Source: Desulfovibrio cuneatus DSM 11391 (GTDB lineage: Bacteria; Desulfobacterota; Desulfovibrionia; Desulfovibrionales; Desulfovibrionaceae). From it: a DNA stretch of 64,000 bases. Below are positions 32,181-40,500 of this stretch, in pieces (the stretch's first letter is position 1; every line of letters begins with the position of its first letter). The stretch is taken from contig NZ_KE387017.1 of the NCBI RefSeq assembly GCF_000430005.1, positions 62,001 through 126,000 on the forward strand. The letters are read 5' to 3'. The notes under the pieces are model-generated. The model saw only the letters and a list, made by a program, of their open reading frames with translations, was not told the DNA's origin and searched no databases. The translations under genes and the position numbers were made by a program.

Positions 32181-35100
32181 TCAGGAAGTTGTTGGCCCTT
32201 CCAGCAGCGCCTTCAATTCCCTGTAGTTTGTTTTCCCGGTGCCCAGTAAGGGGATGCTGGCAACCTGCACTACCCGTTTTACGGCATACAGCCCGGAAAG
32301 GCCGCTGCGGCGCAACGCCGCGTTGGCTTCCTGCGTGGTAATGGGCATGGGGGTGAATAGCACAATTTCGCCGCCCAAGTCCTCTGCCCCGGCTTCCACC
32401 GCCAGGGCCGGGCCTTCCTGCGGGGCATCTTCCCGGTGGGAAAAAGCTTCCAGCAGCACCGTTTCCATCTGCGGCAGGGAAATCATTTCCCCGCCCACTT
32501 TCACAAAGCGCTTCAGCCTGCCACGGAAAAAGAGGATGTTATGCTCGTCCATGCTCACTAAATCGCCTGTGCGGTACCAGCTTTGTCCTTCATATTCCAC
32601 AAAGGGGTTGGGTGCAGTGCCCAGGTAGCCGCCAAAAATGCTTGGCCCGCGCACCAGCAGCATGCCAGTTGCCCCCGGTTGCACCGGGCCGGTAATGTGC
32701 CCGTTGTCTTCCTGCACCAGGGCTGCCTGCACGGAAGGTAGCAGCAGGCCAATGCTGCCGGGCACAACGTGTCCTGGCACGTTTACGGAAACCACCGGGG
32801 AACATTCGGTAATGCCATAGCCTTCACATAATGATGCCTGCGGGCACAGCCGGGCAAAAGCTGCGTACACACGTTCCGGGCATTTTTCCGCCCCCACAAA
32901 GGCGTAGCGTAGCTTGTTCAGAACATGGGGGGCAGGTTTACTGGGGCTTTGAAGTGGGCTGGCAGGCCCGGCAGTTTCCGCCAGTTGTGCCTGTTGGGTT
33001 TTGTCTGCCATGTCCAGTATGGCGCTAAGGAACGTGGGGGGTGAAGCCACCAGGGAAAGGCTAAAATCGCGCAGTATGCCCAGCAAAGGGCCAGCTTCCG
33101 TGGGGTTGGGGTAAAAGGCCGCGCGCAGGCCAAGGGCCAGGGGCAGCACAATGTTCACCATAAGGCCAAAGGAGTGGAAGGGGGGCAGCATGGCCAGTAC
33201 GCTGTCGTCTGCCTTTACTTTGAGCACGCCAATAAGGTCGCGGGCATTGGTGAGCAGGTTGGTGTGGCTTAAGGGCACAGCCTTGGGGAGCGATTCGGAA
33301 CCAGAAGTGAACAGCACTGCCGCAATGTCTGGAATGGTGCCTTGGGGCAGAGTTTTGGTGGTGTAGGCCTTAACGGCTGCACGGAGTTTGTCTTTCCAGC
33401 CAAGGGAGCGGGCCACGTCTTCCAGCAGCACCCATTGCACAGGCAGGCTCTCCAGGGCAAGGCCCTGGCTGAGCAGCCGGGCCGTGAACTGGGTGGCGCT
33501 AATGGCGTGTTCAATGCCTGCCACCTGGCAACAGTGGGCCAGGTTGCTTTGCCCCACAGTCCAGTTGAGCATAACAGGGGTTTTGCCTGCCAGTTGCAGG
33601 GCCAGCCACACAGGCAGCACTGCGGGCACGGCAGGCAGCATAAGCCCTACCCGTTGCCCCGGAATGCGCCGGAATGATTCTGCCAGGGCCATGGCCCCCA
33701 TCAGTACCTGCCTGTGGGTGCGCAGTGTTTGGCGGTCTGCCATCAGGGCGGCTTTGGGGGTGCGGCGTACGTTGTGCAGGAAGGCATGGGCAATGGTGTT
33801 GGCCCCTTCTGGTACTGCCAGGGGGCGGGAGGCATCTACAAACGCATCCCAGGCTTTTTGCAGGGCAGGGGCCAAGGGGCCTTCTGCCTGGGCTTCCTGC
33901 AAGCCATATTGCGCGGCCTGTACGCAGTCTCCCACGGTCACAAGCCCTTCCAGCCAGGTAATGGTTTTGCCTTCCAGCACTTCAAGGGCCAGGGCTAGTT
34001 CCATCAAGGCAAGGCTGTCCAGCCCAAGGTCGGCCCCCAGGCGCTGGGTGTTTTCCAGCACATGGTCAGGTTCCAGCCCGGCCTGCTGGCGGAGCAGGGC
34101 ATACACGCTTTCACGCAGGGCAGCGGGAATGGTGGCAGTATCCATGTTGCCCCCTGCAAGGCCGGGTTCAGGCAGGGCTACGGGAGTATGCCCCTGCCAG
34201 AAAAAGCGGGGGTAGGTTACTGCCGGGCGGGTGGCGTTTTCGTAAAACGCTTCCAGGTAGCGGTTCAGGGTTGCTTTGTCTGCGGTGCGGGGTACGTCTT
34301 GCGGTTCATAAAATTCCACATGCACCGGGCGGCGCGGGGTGAACAGCAGCAAGTTGGCCAGCACCGTTTTGACACCGCGCAGCAGGGCCTTGCCAAATAC
34401 AGGGGCTTTCCCGGCATTCTCTGGCCCGGCATAGCCAAAACTGCTGCCCCACAGTCCGGTTGTGCGCACCAGCACCACCCGCTGTTCCGGCAGGGTACTC
34501 AGGATGCTGGCCACCCCGGAATTGCCTCCCAGGTGTTCCTTGGCACTGCGGTACAACTGCCCGGAAGGATACAGCAGCACGCTGTCGCCCTGGCGTAATC
34601 CTGCAATAATGGCGTCTATGCCAGCCTGAATTTTTGCCTTGGCTCCCCTGCCGTCGCGCTTGGCGTCTGGCAACAGCACCGGGTGCAGGGCGCGGGCAAC
34701 AAGGCGGCCTGCCGGGGAGTCGAACTGGTGTGCGTCTGCCAAGGGGCGTGGCCTTTTACCTGCGGTAAGGGCATATATTATAATTGGGTCAATAAGGGCC
34801 GGGTGGTTGGGCAGGAATAAAATGGAGCCGTTGCCTTCAATAGTTTCCAGCCCGGAAACCGTAACCTTATAGCGCAGGGAAAGCAGTGCTTGCAGGCATG
34901 TGCCCAGCACGGAACGCACAGCACACGCCAGGGAATAGTCCGGCAGGGGGCCTGTGGTTTCAGCGGTAGCCTGTGGCTGGGCCTGCGTTGCGCTTGCTGC
35001 TTTTTTGTGCAGCCAAAGGGCAAAAAACAGGGCCGCAACGGCACCTGCCAGCAGTAGCTGGGAAGGCAGAACCTTGCCACACAAACCAAAAATGACGCCA

Positions 35101-36266
35101 GAAGCAAGAATGCCTGTAAAGCTGGCGAAGCCGGAAATGCCCAGTATTTTACCTTTTTCCCCGGCTATAGGGCGCAGTTGAATGGTACTGACCACGGGAA
35201 TAAGAAAAATGCCCCCGGCTAAGCCCGCCAGCAGAAAACTGCCCAGAAGCAGGGGCAATTGCCCAGCCTGGGGCAGCAGGGGAACAGCCCCACCCAAGAG
35301 CAGGCCAGCGCCCATGCCTGCACAGGATTTAGGGGCAATGGTGACCCAGTGTTCCGCGGGTATACGTGCTGCCAGCAGTGAGCCAATGCATACCCCAACC
35401 ATGAGGGCTACAGAAAGCAGGCTGGTAATGGTAAAAGAGTATCCCAACTGGATAACCCCAAGGTTGTTCAGGGAAAGCACCACAAAGGTGGAACACAGGT
35501 AGAAAAAGGCTTCTGCAATAATGGACAGAAACAGCAATTTGTCTTTGTGGAACAGTTCATTGGTTTGCTGGAAAGAACTTACCGGCCCAAGCCAGGGAAA
35601 CGGGGTGGTGTGGGCCTGGGGAGTGTGGCCAGTGGCTGATTTGCCAATGCCATAGGCCGTGCCAATGCCCACAACGGAAAACAGGCAGGCAATGAGACCA
35701 ATGTACAGGCCCCCCGGCATGGCAGGGTTTTGGGCAGACTTGGCCGCCATAAAGGGCAGGGCGGGCAGGTCAAGCACCAATCCTGCCCCGGCAATGCCAA
35801 GCAAAATGGTCACTGTGGTGGCAAGCTTAAGCAGGGCATTCACCCTGGGTACGTGGTGGGTTTCAAAATTTTCCGGAATGGCTCCATTCAGGGCAGGGCT
35901 GAAAAAGGTGGATTGCAAGCCCATAAGAAAAACTACCGTGACCATACCATACCAGTGGAACGTTGCGTTGGTGCTGCACAGGGCCACAAGCCCCAGGGCC
36001 ATGGCTACCAGTTCCATATATTTGGCCCCTATAATGGTAGTGCGCTTGGAGTAGCGGTCTGCTACCCAGCCAGCCCAGGCTGAACAACAAATAAATGGCA
36101 CGGCAAACAGGGTTGTGGCCACCCCTTGCAGCCATTCCAATTGGGCTGTAGCCGCCAGCAACAGGGCCGCTTGCTTGAAAAAATTGTCGTTGAAGGTGCC
36201 AATGGCATAACTTGTGCCCATGTTGAGCAGGCGTTTGCTGTTGGCGGGTACTGGCTGGTGGTGCAT
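32181..36266 (-). CDS. Fusion: LplT-like MFS + PlsC acyltransferase + ACP + acyl-ACP synthetase (Aas-like)
   Basis: A 1361-residue protein for lysophospholipid salvage. Residues about 10-420 are an LplT-like MFS flippase (SYAIGTFNDNFFKQAALLL). About 460-650 is a PlsC acyltransferase with NHPALID near 486 and LYPSGQLY. About 710-780 is an acyl-carrier-protein domain with the phosphopantetheine serine in LGLDSLALMELAL near residue 749. About 820-1350 is an AMP-forming acyl-ACP synthetase with LFTSGSESLPKAVPLSHTNL near 985 and YRTGDLVSMDEHNILFFRGR. The set would import lysophospholipid, load a fatty acid on its own ACP and reacylate. Enteric Aas lacks the ACP and MFS domains. An ArsR gene lies upstream on the same strand, with repeat A4 between. 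Confidence 0.88.
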   Translation of the reverse strand: MHHQPVPANSKRLLNMGTSYAIGTFNDNFFKQAALLLAATAQLEWLQGVATTLFAVPFICCSAWAGWVADRYSKRTTIIGAKYMELVAMALGLVALCSTNATFHWYGMVTVVFLMGLQSTFFSPALNGAIPENFETHHVPRVNALLKLATTVTILLGIAGAGLVLDLPALPFMAAKSAQNPAMPGGLYIGLIACLFSVVGIGTAYGIGKSATGHTPQAHTTPFPWLGPVSSFQQTNELFHKDKLLFLSIIAEAFFYLCSTFVVLSLNNLGVIQLGYSFTITSLLSVALMVGVCIGSLLAARIPAEHWVTIAPKSCAGMGAGLLLGGAVPLLPQAGQLPLLLGSFLLAGLAGGIFLIPVVSTIQLRPIAGEKGKILGISGFASFTGILASGVIFGLCGKVLPSQLLLAGAVAALFFALWLHKKAASATQAQPQATAETTGPLPDYSLACAVRSVLGTCLQALLSLRYKVTVSGLETIEGNGSILFLPNHPALIDPIIIYALTAGKRPRPLADAHQFDSPAGRLVARALHPVLLPDAKRDGRGAKAKIQAGIDAIIAGLRQGDSVLLYPSGQLYRSAKEHLGGNSGVASILSTLPEQRVVLVRTTGLWGSSFGYAGPENAGKAPVFGKALLRGVKTVLANLLLFTPRRPVHVEFYEPQDVPRTADKATLNRYLEAFYENATRPAVTYPRFFWQGHTPVALPEPGLAGGNMDTATIPAALRESVYALLRQQAGLEPDHVLENTQRLGADLGLDSLALMELALALEVLEGKTITWLEGLVTVGDCVQAAQYGLQEAQAEGPLAPALQKAWDAFVDASRPLAVPEGANTIAHAFLHNVRRTPKAALMADRQTLRTHRQVLMGAMALAESFRRIPGQRVGLMLPAVPAVLPVWLALQLAGKTPVMLNWTVGQSNLAHCCQVAGIEHAISATQFTARLLSQGLALESLPVQWVLLEDVARSLGWKDKLRAAVKAYTTKTLPQGTIPDIAAVLFTSGSESLPKAVPLSHTNLLTNARDLIGVLKVKADDSVLAMLPPFHSFGLMVNIVLPLALGLRAAFYPNPTEAGPLLGILRDFSLSLVASPPTFLSAILDMADKTQQAQLAETAGPASPLQSPSKPAPHVLNKLRYAFVGAEKCPERVYAAFARLCPQASLCEGYGITECSPVVSVNVPGHVVPGSIGLLLPSVQAALVQEDNGHITGPVQPGATGMLLVRGPSIFGGYLGTAPNPFVEYEGQSWYRTGDLVSMDEHNILFFRGRLKRFVKVGGEMISLPQMETVLLEAFSHREDAPQEGPALAVEAGAEDLGGEIVLFTPMPITTQEANAALRRSGLSGLYAVKRVVQVASIPLLGTGKTNYRELKALLEGPTTS

Positions 36267-36290
36267 GAATATCTCCGGTTGGAGAAACGC

Positions 36291-36506
36291 TGATTTATTC
36301 CGTTTGGCGGCGTTGCGTCACTTTTTTTGAAACAGTCGAGGACGGAAGAGTTGACTCGGCCCGTCCTGGGCCTCGGCCTTCGGCTCCCGCCCTTTGGGCA
36401 GTTCCCAATTCCGCTTTCCTGCGGAATTGTCACTCCTGCTTCAAAAAAAGCTCACGCACAGAGCCTGTGTCCCCGACCTTGCCAAACGAAATAACTGCGC
36501 GTTTCT
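36291..36506 (+). repeat. Repeat family A, copy A4, carrying element C in its loop
   Basis: Outer arms GAAACGCTGATTTATTCCGT and GCCAAACGAAATAACTGCGC match the family. Inner arms ACTTTTTTTGAAACAGTCG and CTTCAAAAAAAGC also match. Where other copies have the bases TCC at the tip, this one carries about 80 extra bases (36351-36431). The segment CACGCACAGAGCCTGTGTCCCCGAC near its right end is also extra. It lies between arsR and the Aas-like gene, and in this case it is oriented against those genes. Confidence 0.85.
36351..36431 (+). repeat. Element C, copy C2, nested in repeat A4
   Basis: Runs from TTGACTCGGCCC to GGAATTGTC and matches 2647-2726 along its length, with compensating changes in the final palindrome (CAATTCCG/CGGAATTG against CAATTGTG/CACAATTG). 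It lies exactly at the tip of the A4 hairpin. Confidence 0.7.
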
Positions 36507-36521
36507 AAAATACCTTTTAAT

Positions 36522-36863
36522 TTAGTGTTTCCTTTGATGTGCAGAGGAAATTCCCAATTCTTCGTTGATAAAAGTATGCAGTTTTTCCAGGGCAGCCAGC
36601 ACAGCGCCATGCTGCACAGCATACAGCGCCAAACGCCCCTTGCGCCGAACGGAAAGGATTCCGGCTTTTTCCAGTACCGCAAGGTGGTGCACAATGGTAC
36701 TGCGCCCTAAAGGGAGTGCTTCTGTAATGGCTTTGATGGAAAGTTCTTCGCCAGGTTCGAATAACAAAAGAATGCGCTGGCGGGTGGTGTCGCCCATGGC
36801 GGCAAATGTTGCGGCAATGGGTTCCCAGTGGGGGGGTAAGCTATGAAGGTATTGTGTTCTCAT
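36522..36863 (-). CDS. ArsR-family transcriptional regulator
   Basis: A 113-residue winged-helix regulator: DTTRQRILLLFEPGEELSIK, then the recognition region ITEALPLGRSTIVHHLAVLEK and wing AGILSVRRKGRLALYAV. No metal-binding ELCVCDL cysteine motif is present, so it probably does not sense arsenic or cadmium in the classical way. The last codons AGG AAA CAC TAA match the left end of repeat family A, suggesting that the repeat supplied the stop. It is on the same strand as the Aas-like gene and divergent from the PLP enzyme, and could regulate either. Confidence 0.85.
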   Translation of the reverse strand: MRTQYLHSLPPHWEPIAATFAAMGDTTRQRILLLFEPGEELSIKAITEALPLGRSTIVHHLAVLEKAGILSVRRKGRLALYAVQHGAVLAALEKLHTFINEELGISSAHQRKH

Positions 36864-36967
36864 GACTATATAACTAGTTTTTTAGTTTTATTATGTCAAG
36901 CTTTTTCCTATAGCCGCGTACACGTAATTTGGATGTCGTTTTCTTGTGCAGCCAGCACAAATTGCCC

Positions 36968-36996
36968 TTGACATAAATTTCACGATTATATATTTT
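36968..36996 (+). promoter_or_regulatory. Sigma-70-type promoter of the PLP-enzyme gene
   Basis: TTGACA at 36968-36973, 17 bases, then TATTTT at 36991-36996 (an overlapping TATATT has 15-base spacing). It lies about 50 bases before the ATG at 37046. A matching TTGACA on the other strand near 36892-36897 could serve arsR, and the ACTAAAAAACTAGT stretch between may be an operator. Confidence 0.65.
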
Positions 36997-37045
36997 TGTC
37001 GTAATGTCGACATTTACTCAAACTGCACTTGTAAAGGAGTGGCAC

Positions 37046-38044
37046 ATGAATTTGGCTCAATTTGCTCGCAGAGGTTACGTAACTGAACCCACCCCCCTTG
37101 AAAGACTGGATAACTTTTCGGCTGCACTGGGCAACAAAGTAACTGTGTACATCAAGCGCGACGACCTGCTGCCAGGCTGCGCTGGTGGCAACAAAACCAG
37201 AAAGCTTGACTTTTGCATTGCCGACGCCCTGGCCCAAGGCGCAGACACCATTATTACTTGCGGTGCTGTGCAGTCTAACCACTGCCGCCTGACCCTTTCC
37301 TGGGCTGTGAAAGAAAAAATGGATTGCCACCTGGTTCTGGAAGAACGCGTGAAGGGCAGCTATAAGGCTGATGGCTCCGGCAACAACTTCCTGTTCAACC
37401 TGCTTGGCGCAAAAAGCGTGAAGGCTGTGCCCGGCGGCTCCCCCATGCTGGAAGAAATGGGCAAAGTGGCAGAAGCTTTGAAGGCACAAGGCAAAAAGCC
37501 TTACATTATTCCCGGCGGCGCTTCCAACGCTCTTGGTGCCCTTGGCTATGCTTCTTGCGCTCAGGAAACCATGGAACAGTTGTTCCTCATGGGCGTGAAC
37601 ATTCACACCATGGTAGTGCCCAGCGGCAGTGCAGGCACCCACGCAGGTATTGTGACCGGCATGTATGCCAACAATACCAACATTCCGGTGAAAGGTATCA
37701 ACGTAAGCCGCACCAAAGAAGTGCAAGAACCCATTGTGCACAAACTGGTGTGTGAAACTGCCAAGCTCATCGGCATTAAGCAGGAAATTCCTGCCAGCGC
37801 TGTAGATTGCAACGGCGACTACGTTGGCCCCGGCTACTCCCTGCCTACTGATTCCATGGTGGAAGCTGTGAAGCTTCTGGCCAGAACAGAAAGCATTCTG
37901 CTGGACCCCGTGTACTCCGGCAAGGCCATGGCTGGCTTTATTGACTTGATCCGCAAAGACACATTCCCCAAGGGCAGCAACGTGTTGTTCCTGCACACCG
38001 GTGGTTCGCCTGCGTTGTATGCCTACACCGATACCTTCAAATAA
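37046..38044 (+). CDS. PLP-dependent D-cysteine desulfhydrase / L-cysteate sulfo-lyase family enzyme
   Basis: A 332-residue fold-type II PLP enzyme of the DcyD/CuyA/ACC-deaminase family. The PLP lysine should be K50 in GGNKTRKLDF. TCGAVQSNHCR and IPGGASNALGALGY bind substrate and cofactor, and the C-terminus has ILLDPVYSGKAMAG and FLHTGGSPALYAY. DcyD releases sulfide from D-cysteine; CuyA releases sulfite from L-cysteate. The GGNKTRK and PGGASN forms resemble CuyA somewhat more, while overall length and YTDTFK ending suit either. AAAGGAG lies 7 bases before the ATG. Downstream are an acidic amino-acid carrier and an aspartate/glutamate racemase, which would suit cysteate, an aspartate analogue. 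Activity is undecided between the two. Confidence 0.85.
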   Translation: MNLAQFARRGYVTEPTPLERLDNFSAALGNKVTVYIKRDDLLPGCAGGNKTRKLDFCIADALAQGADTIITCGAVQSNHCRLTLSWAVKEKMDCHLVLEERVKGSYKADGSGNNFLFNLLGAKSVKAVPGGSPMLEEMGKVAEALKAQGKKPYIIPGGASNALGALGYASCAQETMEQLFLMGVNIHTMVVPSGSAGTHAGIVTGMYANNTNIPVKGINVSRTKEVQEPIVHKLVCETAKLIGIKQEIPASAVDCNGDYVGPGYSLPTDSMVEAVKLLARTESILLDPVYSGKAMAGFIDLIRKDTFPKGSNVLFLHTGGSPALYAYTDTFK

Positions 38045-38072
38045 CGAAAACACTCTTTTTTCCGCTCCTGCG

Positions 38073-38112
38073 GCGGGGTAGATGCTTCGGCGGGTAGCCG
38101 CCTACTCCCCGC
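38073..38112 (+). terminator. GC-rich hairpin after the PLP-enzyme gene
   Basis: GCGGGGTAG and CTACTCCCCGC pair with one bulge around a smaller hairpin, 28 bases past the stop. Confidence 0.4.
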
Positions 38113-38166
38113 TTAGTCGCTCCACGGCTCGCTACGCTTGCGATTGCCTTCGGCGTTAAGGAAGCG

Positions 38167-38203
38167 TGGCAGGACAGAAGTGTTTGTTTGGTCCGTCCTG
38201 CCA
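38167..38203 (+). terminator. Terminator between the PLP-enzyme and SLC1 genes
   Basis: TGGCAGGAC and GTCCTGCCA, a perfect 9-bp stem with T-rich loop. A second palindrome, CCCCGGCG/CGCCGGGG, follows at 38240-38274 before the next gene and might act as an attenuator. No T run follows either. Confidence 0.45.
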
Positions 38204-38347
38204 AAAGAGCATCCAGTCTCCAGTTAATTGTCTTTCAGACCCCGGCGGAAACATGCGTTGCGTGTGCGCCGGGGCCTGGAATGACATGGTGTGTAACGTG
38301 TACAAGTATTGTTTTGTGTAATAACTCTTCGTAATGCAGGAGAATGT

Positions 38348-39622
38348 ATGGCCACAACAGAAAAACAACGGCTTGGTTTGCCAGCCCTTATGGGCATTGG
38401 CTTTGCCCTGGGTATTTTTGCGGGCGTGCTTGTGAAATATTTCCCAAGCTTTGACCCGGCATGGTTCAAGCCCCTGGGAGATTTGTTCATCCGTCTTATT
38501 CGTATGGTGGTTGTGCCCCTTGTATTTTGCTCTATCGTTTCCGGGGCGGCAAGCATGGGCAATGCCTCCAAGCTGGGGCGCATTGCTGTTACTTCTATCG
38601 TGTATTTTTTGCTTACCACAGTGGTAGCGGTGGTTATTGGCCTTACCGTGGCGCACTTTATTGCGCCGGGTGCCGGGGTTTCATTGCCTTCTGATATCGC
38701 GCAAATGAAAGCTGTTATTCCCCCCAGCATGTCGCAAACGCTGCTGAACATTGTGCCCATTAACCCCATGGAAGCCATGGCTTCCGGCAATTTGCTGCAA
38801 ATTTTGTTTTTTGCCATTGTTTTGGGCTTTGCATTGAGCGCTATGGGCGAAAAAGCCCAAATTGTCATTGATTTTTTTGAGCAAATGAACACCACCATGG
38901 GCAAAATTACTTCCATGGTTATGGCGGTGGCCCCCATTGGTGTATTTTCCCTTATTGCCTTTACCGTGGCATCCTTCGGCCTGAAGGTGCTGTTGCCCCT
39001 GGCCATGCTGGTGGTAACGGTGTATGTGGCCGCTATTTTGCAAATATTTCTGGTGTATGTTCCCCTTATTAAAGGGGTAACAAAGCTTAGTTTGCGTGCC
39101 TATTTTCGCCTTATGCTGGAGCCGTTCCTTCTGGCCTTTACCACGTGTTCTAGTGTGGCGGCCTTGCCTGCAAACATGCGGGCAGCCAGGGGCATGGGGG
39201 CCAGCAAGGAAGTGTGCAGTTTTGTCATTCCCCTTGGTACCACGGTGAACATGGACGGTGCCGCCCTGTACCTGGGTATTGCTGCCTGCTTTGTGGCAGA
39301 AGTGTACGGCATTACACTCAGCATGGGCCAGCAGGTAACCATTGTGGTCATGTCCCTTATTGCTTCCATCGGTTCCGTAGGGGTTCCCGGTTCCGCCCTT
39401 ATTGTTATGACCATGGTATTCAGCCAAATTGGCCTGCCCATTGAAGGCATTGCCCTTGTGGCTGGCATTGACCGGGTGCTGGATATGGCCCGTACAACTA
39501 TTAATATTATGGGCGACTCCACAGGGGCCGTGCTGGTTTCCGCCATGGTGGATAAAGAAACCGTGGCACAGGAAATTGCCCACATGCCCGCAGGTTCTTT
39601 GCTGGTAGAAGAAGAGAAGTAG
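38348..39622 (+). CDS. SLC1 family Na+/H+:acidic amino-acid or dicarboxylate symporter
   Basis: A 424-residue carrier of the GltP/DctA/GltPh family. The HP1 tip is TTCSSVAALPAN, TM7 has NMDGAALYLG, HP2 is GSVGVPGSA, and TM8 reads DRVLDMARTTINIMGDSTGA. By alignment to GltPh, the residues that bind aspartate and sodium (D394, R397, T398, N401, D405) are all kept. The arginine pairs with the side-chain acid, so the substrate should be an acidic amino acid such as aspartate, glutamate or the sulfonate analogue cysteate. AGGAGA lies 4 bases before the ATG. It follows the PLP lyase and precedes the racemase. Confidence 0.9.
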   Translation: MATTEKQRLGLPALMGIGFALGIFAGVLVKYFPSFDPAWFKPLGDLFIRLIRMVVVPLVFCSIVSGAASMGNASKLGRIAVTSIVYFLLTTVVAVVIGLTVAHFIAPGAGVSLPSDIAQMKAVIPPSMSQTLLNIVPINPMEAMASGNLLQILFFAIVLGFALSAMGEKAQIVIDFFEQMNTTMGKITSMVMAVAPIGVFSLIAFTVASFGLKVLLPLAMLVVTVYVAAILQIFLVYVPLIKGVTKLSLRAYFRLMLEPFLLAFTTCSSVAALPANMRAARGMGASKEVCSFVIPLGTTVNMDGAALYLGIAACFVAEVYGITLSMGQQVTIVVMSLIASIGSVGVPGSALIVMTMVFSQIGLPIEGIALVAGIDRVLDMARTTINIMGDSTGAVLVSAMVDKETVAQEIAHMPAGSLLVEEEK

Positions 39623-39718
39623 CCGCAAGAAGGGGATTTTCCCCCTTTTTCGAGCGTGCAGGTGCTACGCGTGCATGGCTGAAGTTATTTTTCAACGTTG
39701 AGGAAAGTAGGGCTGGTC

Positions 39719-40423
39719 ATGAACACATTGAAGCAGGAAAAAGTTGCAGGCATTATCGGGGGCATGGGGCCGGAAGCAACCGTGGACCTTATGCAGCGCA
39801 TTATACGCAATACCCCGGCCTTGGGAGATGCTGACCACATTCGCTGCATTGTGGACAACAACCCCAAAATACCTTCCAGAATGAAGGCCTTGCTGGAAAA
39901 TAGCGGCGAAGACCCCGGGGCTGCAATGGCTGCCATGGGGCGCAGGCTGGAAGCATGGGGGGCAGATTTTTTAGCCATTCCCTGCAACACAGCCCACAAT
40001 TACCTGCCAGACGTGGTGCAGGCAGTGGGCATTCCTGTGCTGGATATGGTGGATTTGGCGGTGCAGCAGGCACGGGCGCAAAAGCCCGGCTTGCGTTGCG
40101 CTGGGATAATGGCCACCCCCATGGTGCGCATAACAAAGCTGTATGAACACAGGTTTGCCCCCTATGGGATAACGGTTTTGTATGCCATTGGGGATGACGA
40201 ACAAAATTTATTTCGTATTATCAAGGAAGTAAAGGCAGGCAAGGTTACCCCTGCCCTGCGTGAAGAGCTGCTGGCCATTAAACAGAACATGCTGGGGCAG
40301 GGGGCCGAGGTGTGCATTCTGGCCTGCACGGAACTTGGTATTTTGGCGCAGGAAGATGCAAACACCCTGGATGCGGCGGAAGTGCTTGCCAAGGAAATTG
40401 TACGCTTGGCTAAGAGCCAGTAG
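39719..40423 (+). CDS. Aspartate/glutamate racemase family protein
   Basis: A 234-residue PLP-independent racemase. The two catalytic cysteines are C89 in AIPCNTAHNY and C203 in ILACTELGIL; the N-terminus IIGGMGPEATVDLM is typical of aspartate racemase-type members. It should interconvert L and D forms of aspartate or a similar acid. The ATG at 39719 was chosen over a TTG at 39698. It lies 96 bases behind the SLC1 carrier gene, so carrier and racemase likely share a transcript. A D-specific next step could be the PLP enzyme upstream. Confidence 0.85.
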   Translation: MNTLKQEKVAGIIGGMGPEATVDLMQRIIRNTPALGDADHIRCIVDNNPKIPSRMKALLENSGEDPGAAMAAMGRRLEAWGADFLAIPCNTAHNYLPDVVQAVGIPVLDMVDLAVQQARAQKPGLRCAGIMATPMVRITKLYEHRFAPYGITVLYAIGDDEQNLFRIIKEVKAGKVTPALREELLAIKQNMLGQGAEVCILACTELGILAQEDANTLDAAEVLAKEIVRLAKSQ

Positions 40424-40500
40424 GGTTTTCTTCTATTTTGAAATATCCAAATAGAATTTGCGATTTTGGTGTTTATCTAATTTAGTAAAAGGAACGATCG

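Noticed and set aside
36755-36775. GGTTCGAAT as a tRNA T-loop
   Set aside because: It lies inside the arsR coding sequence and has no accompanying stem or acceptor arm.
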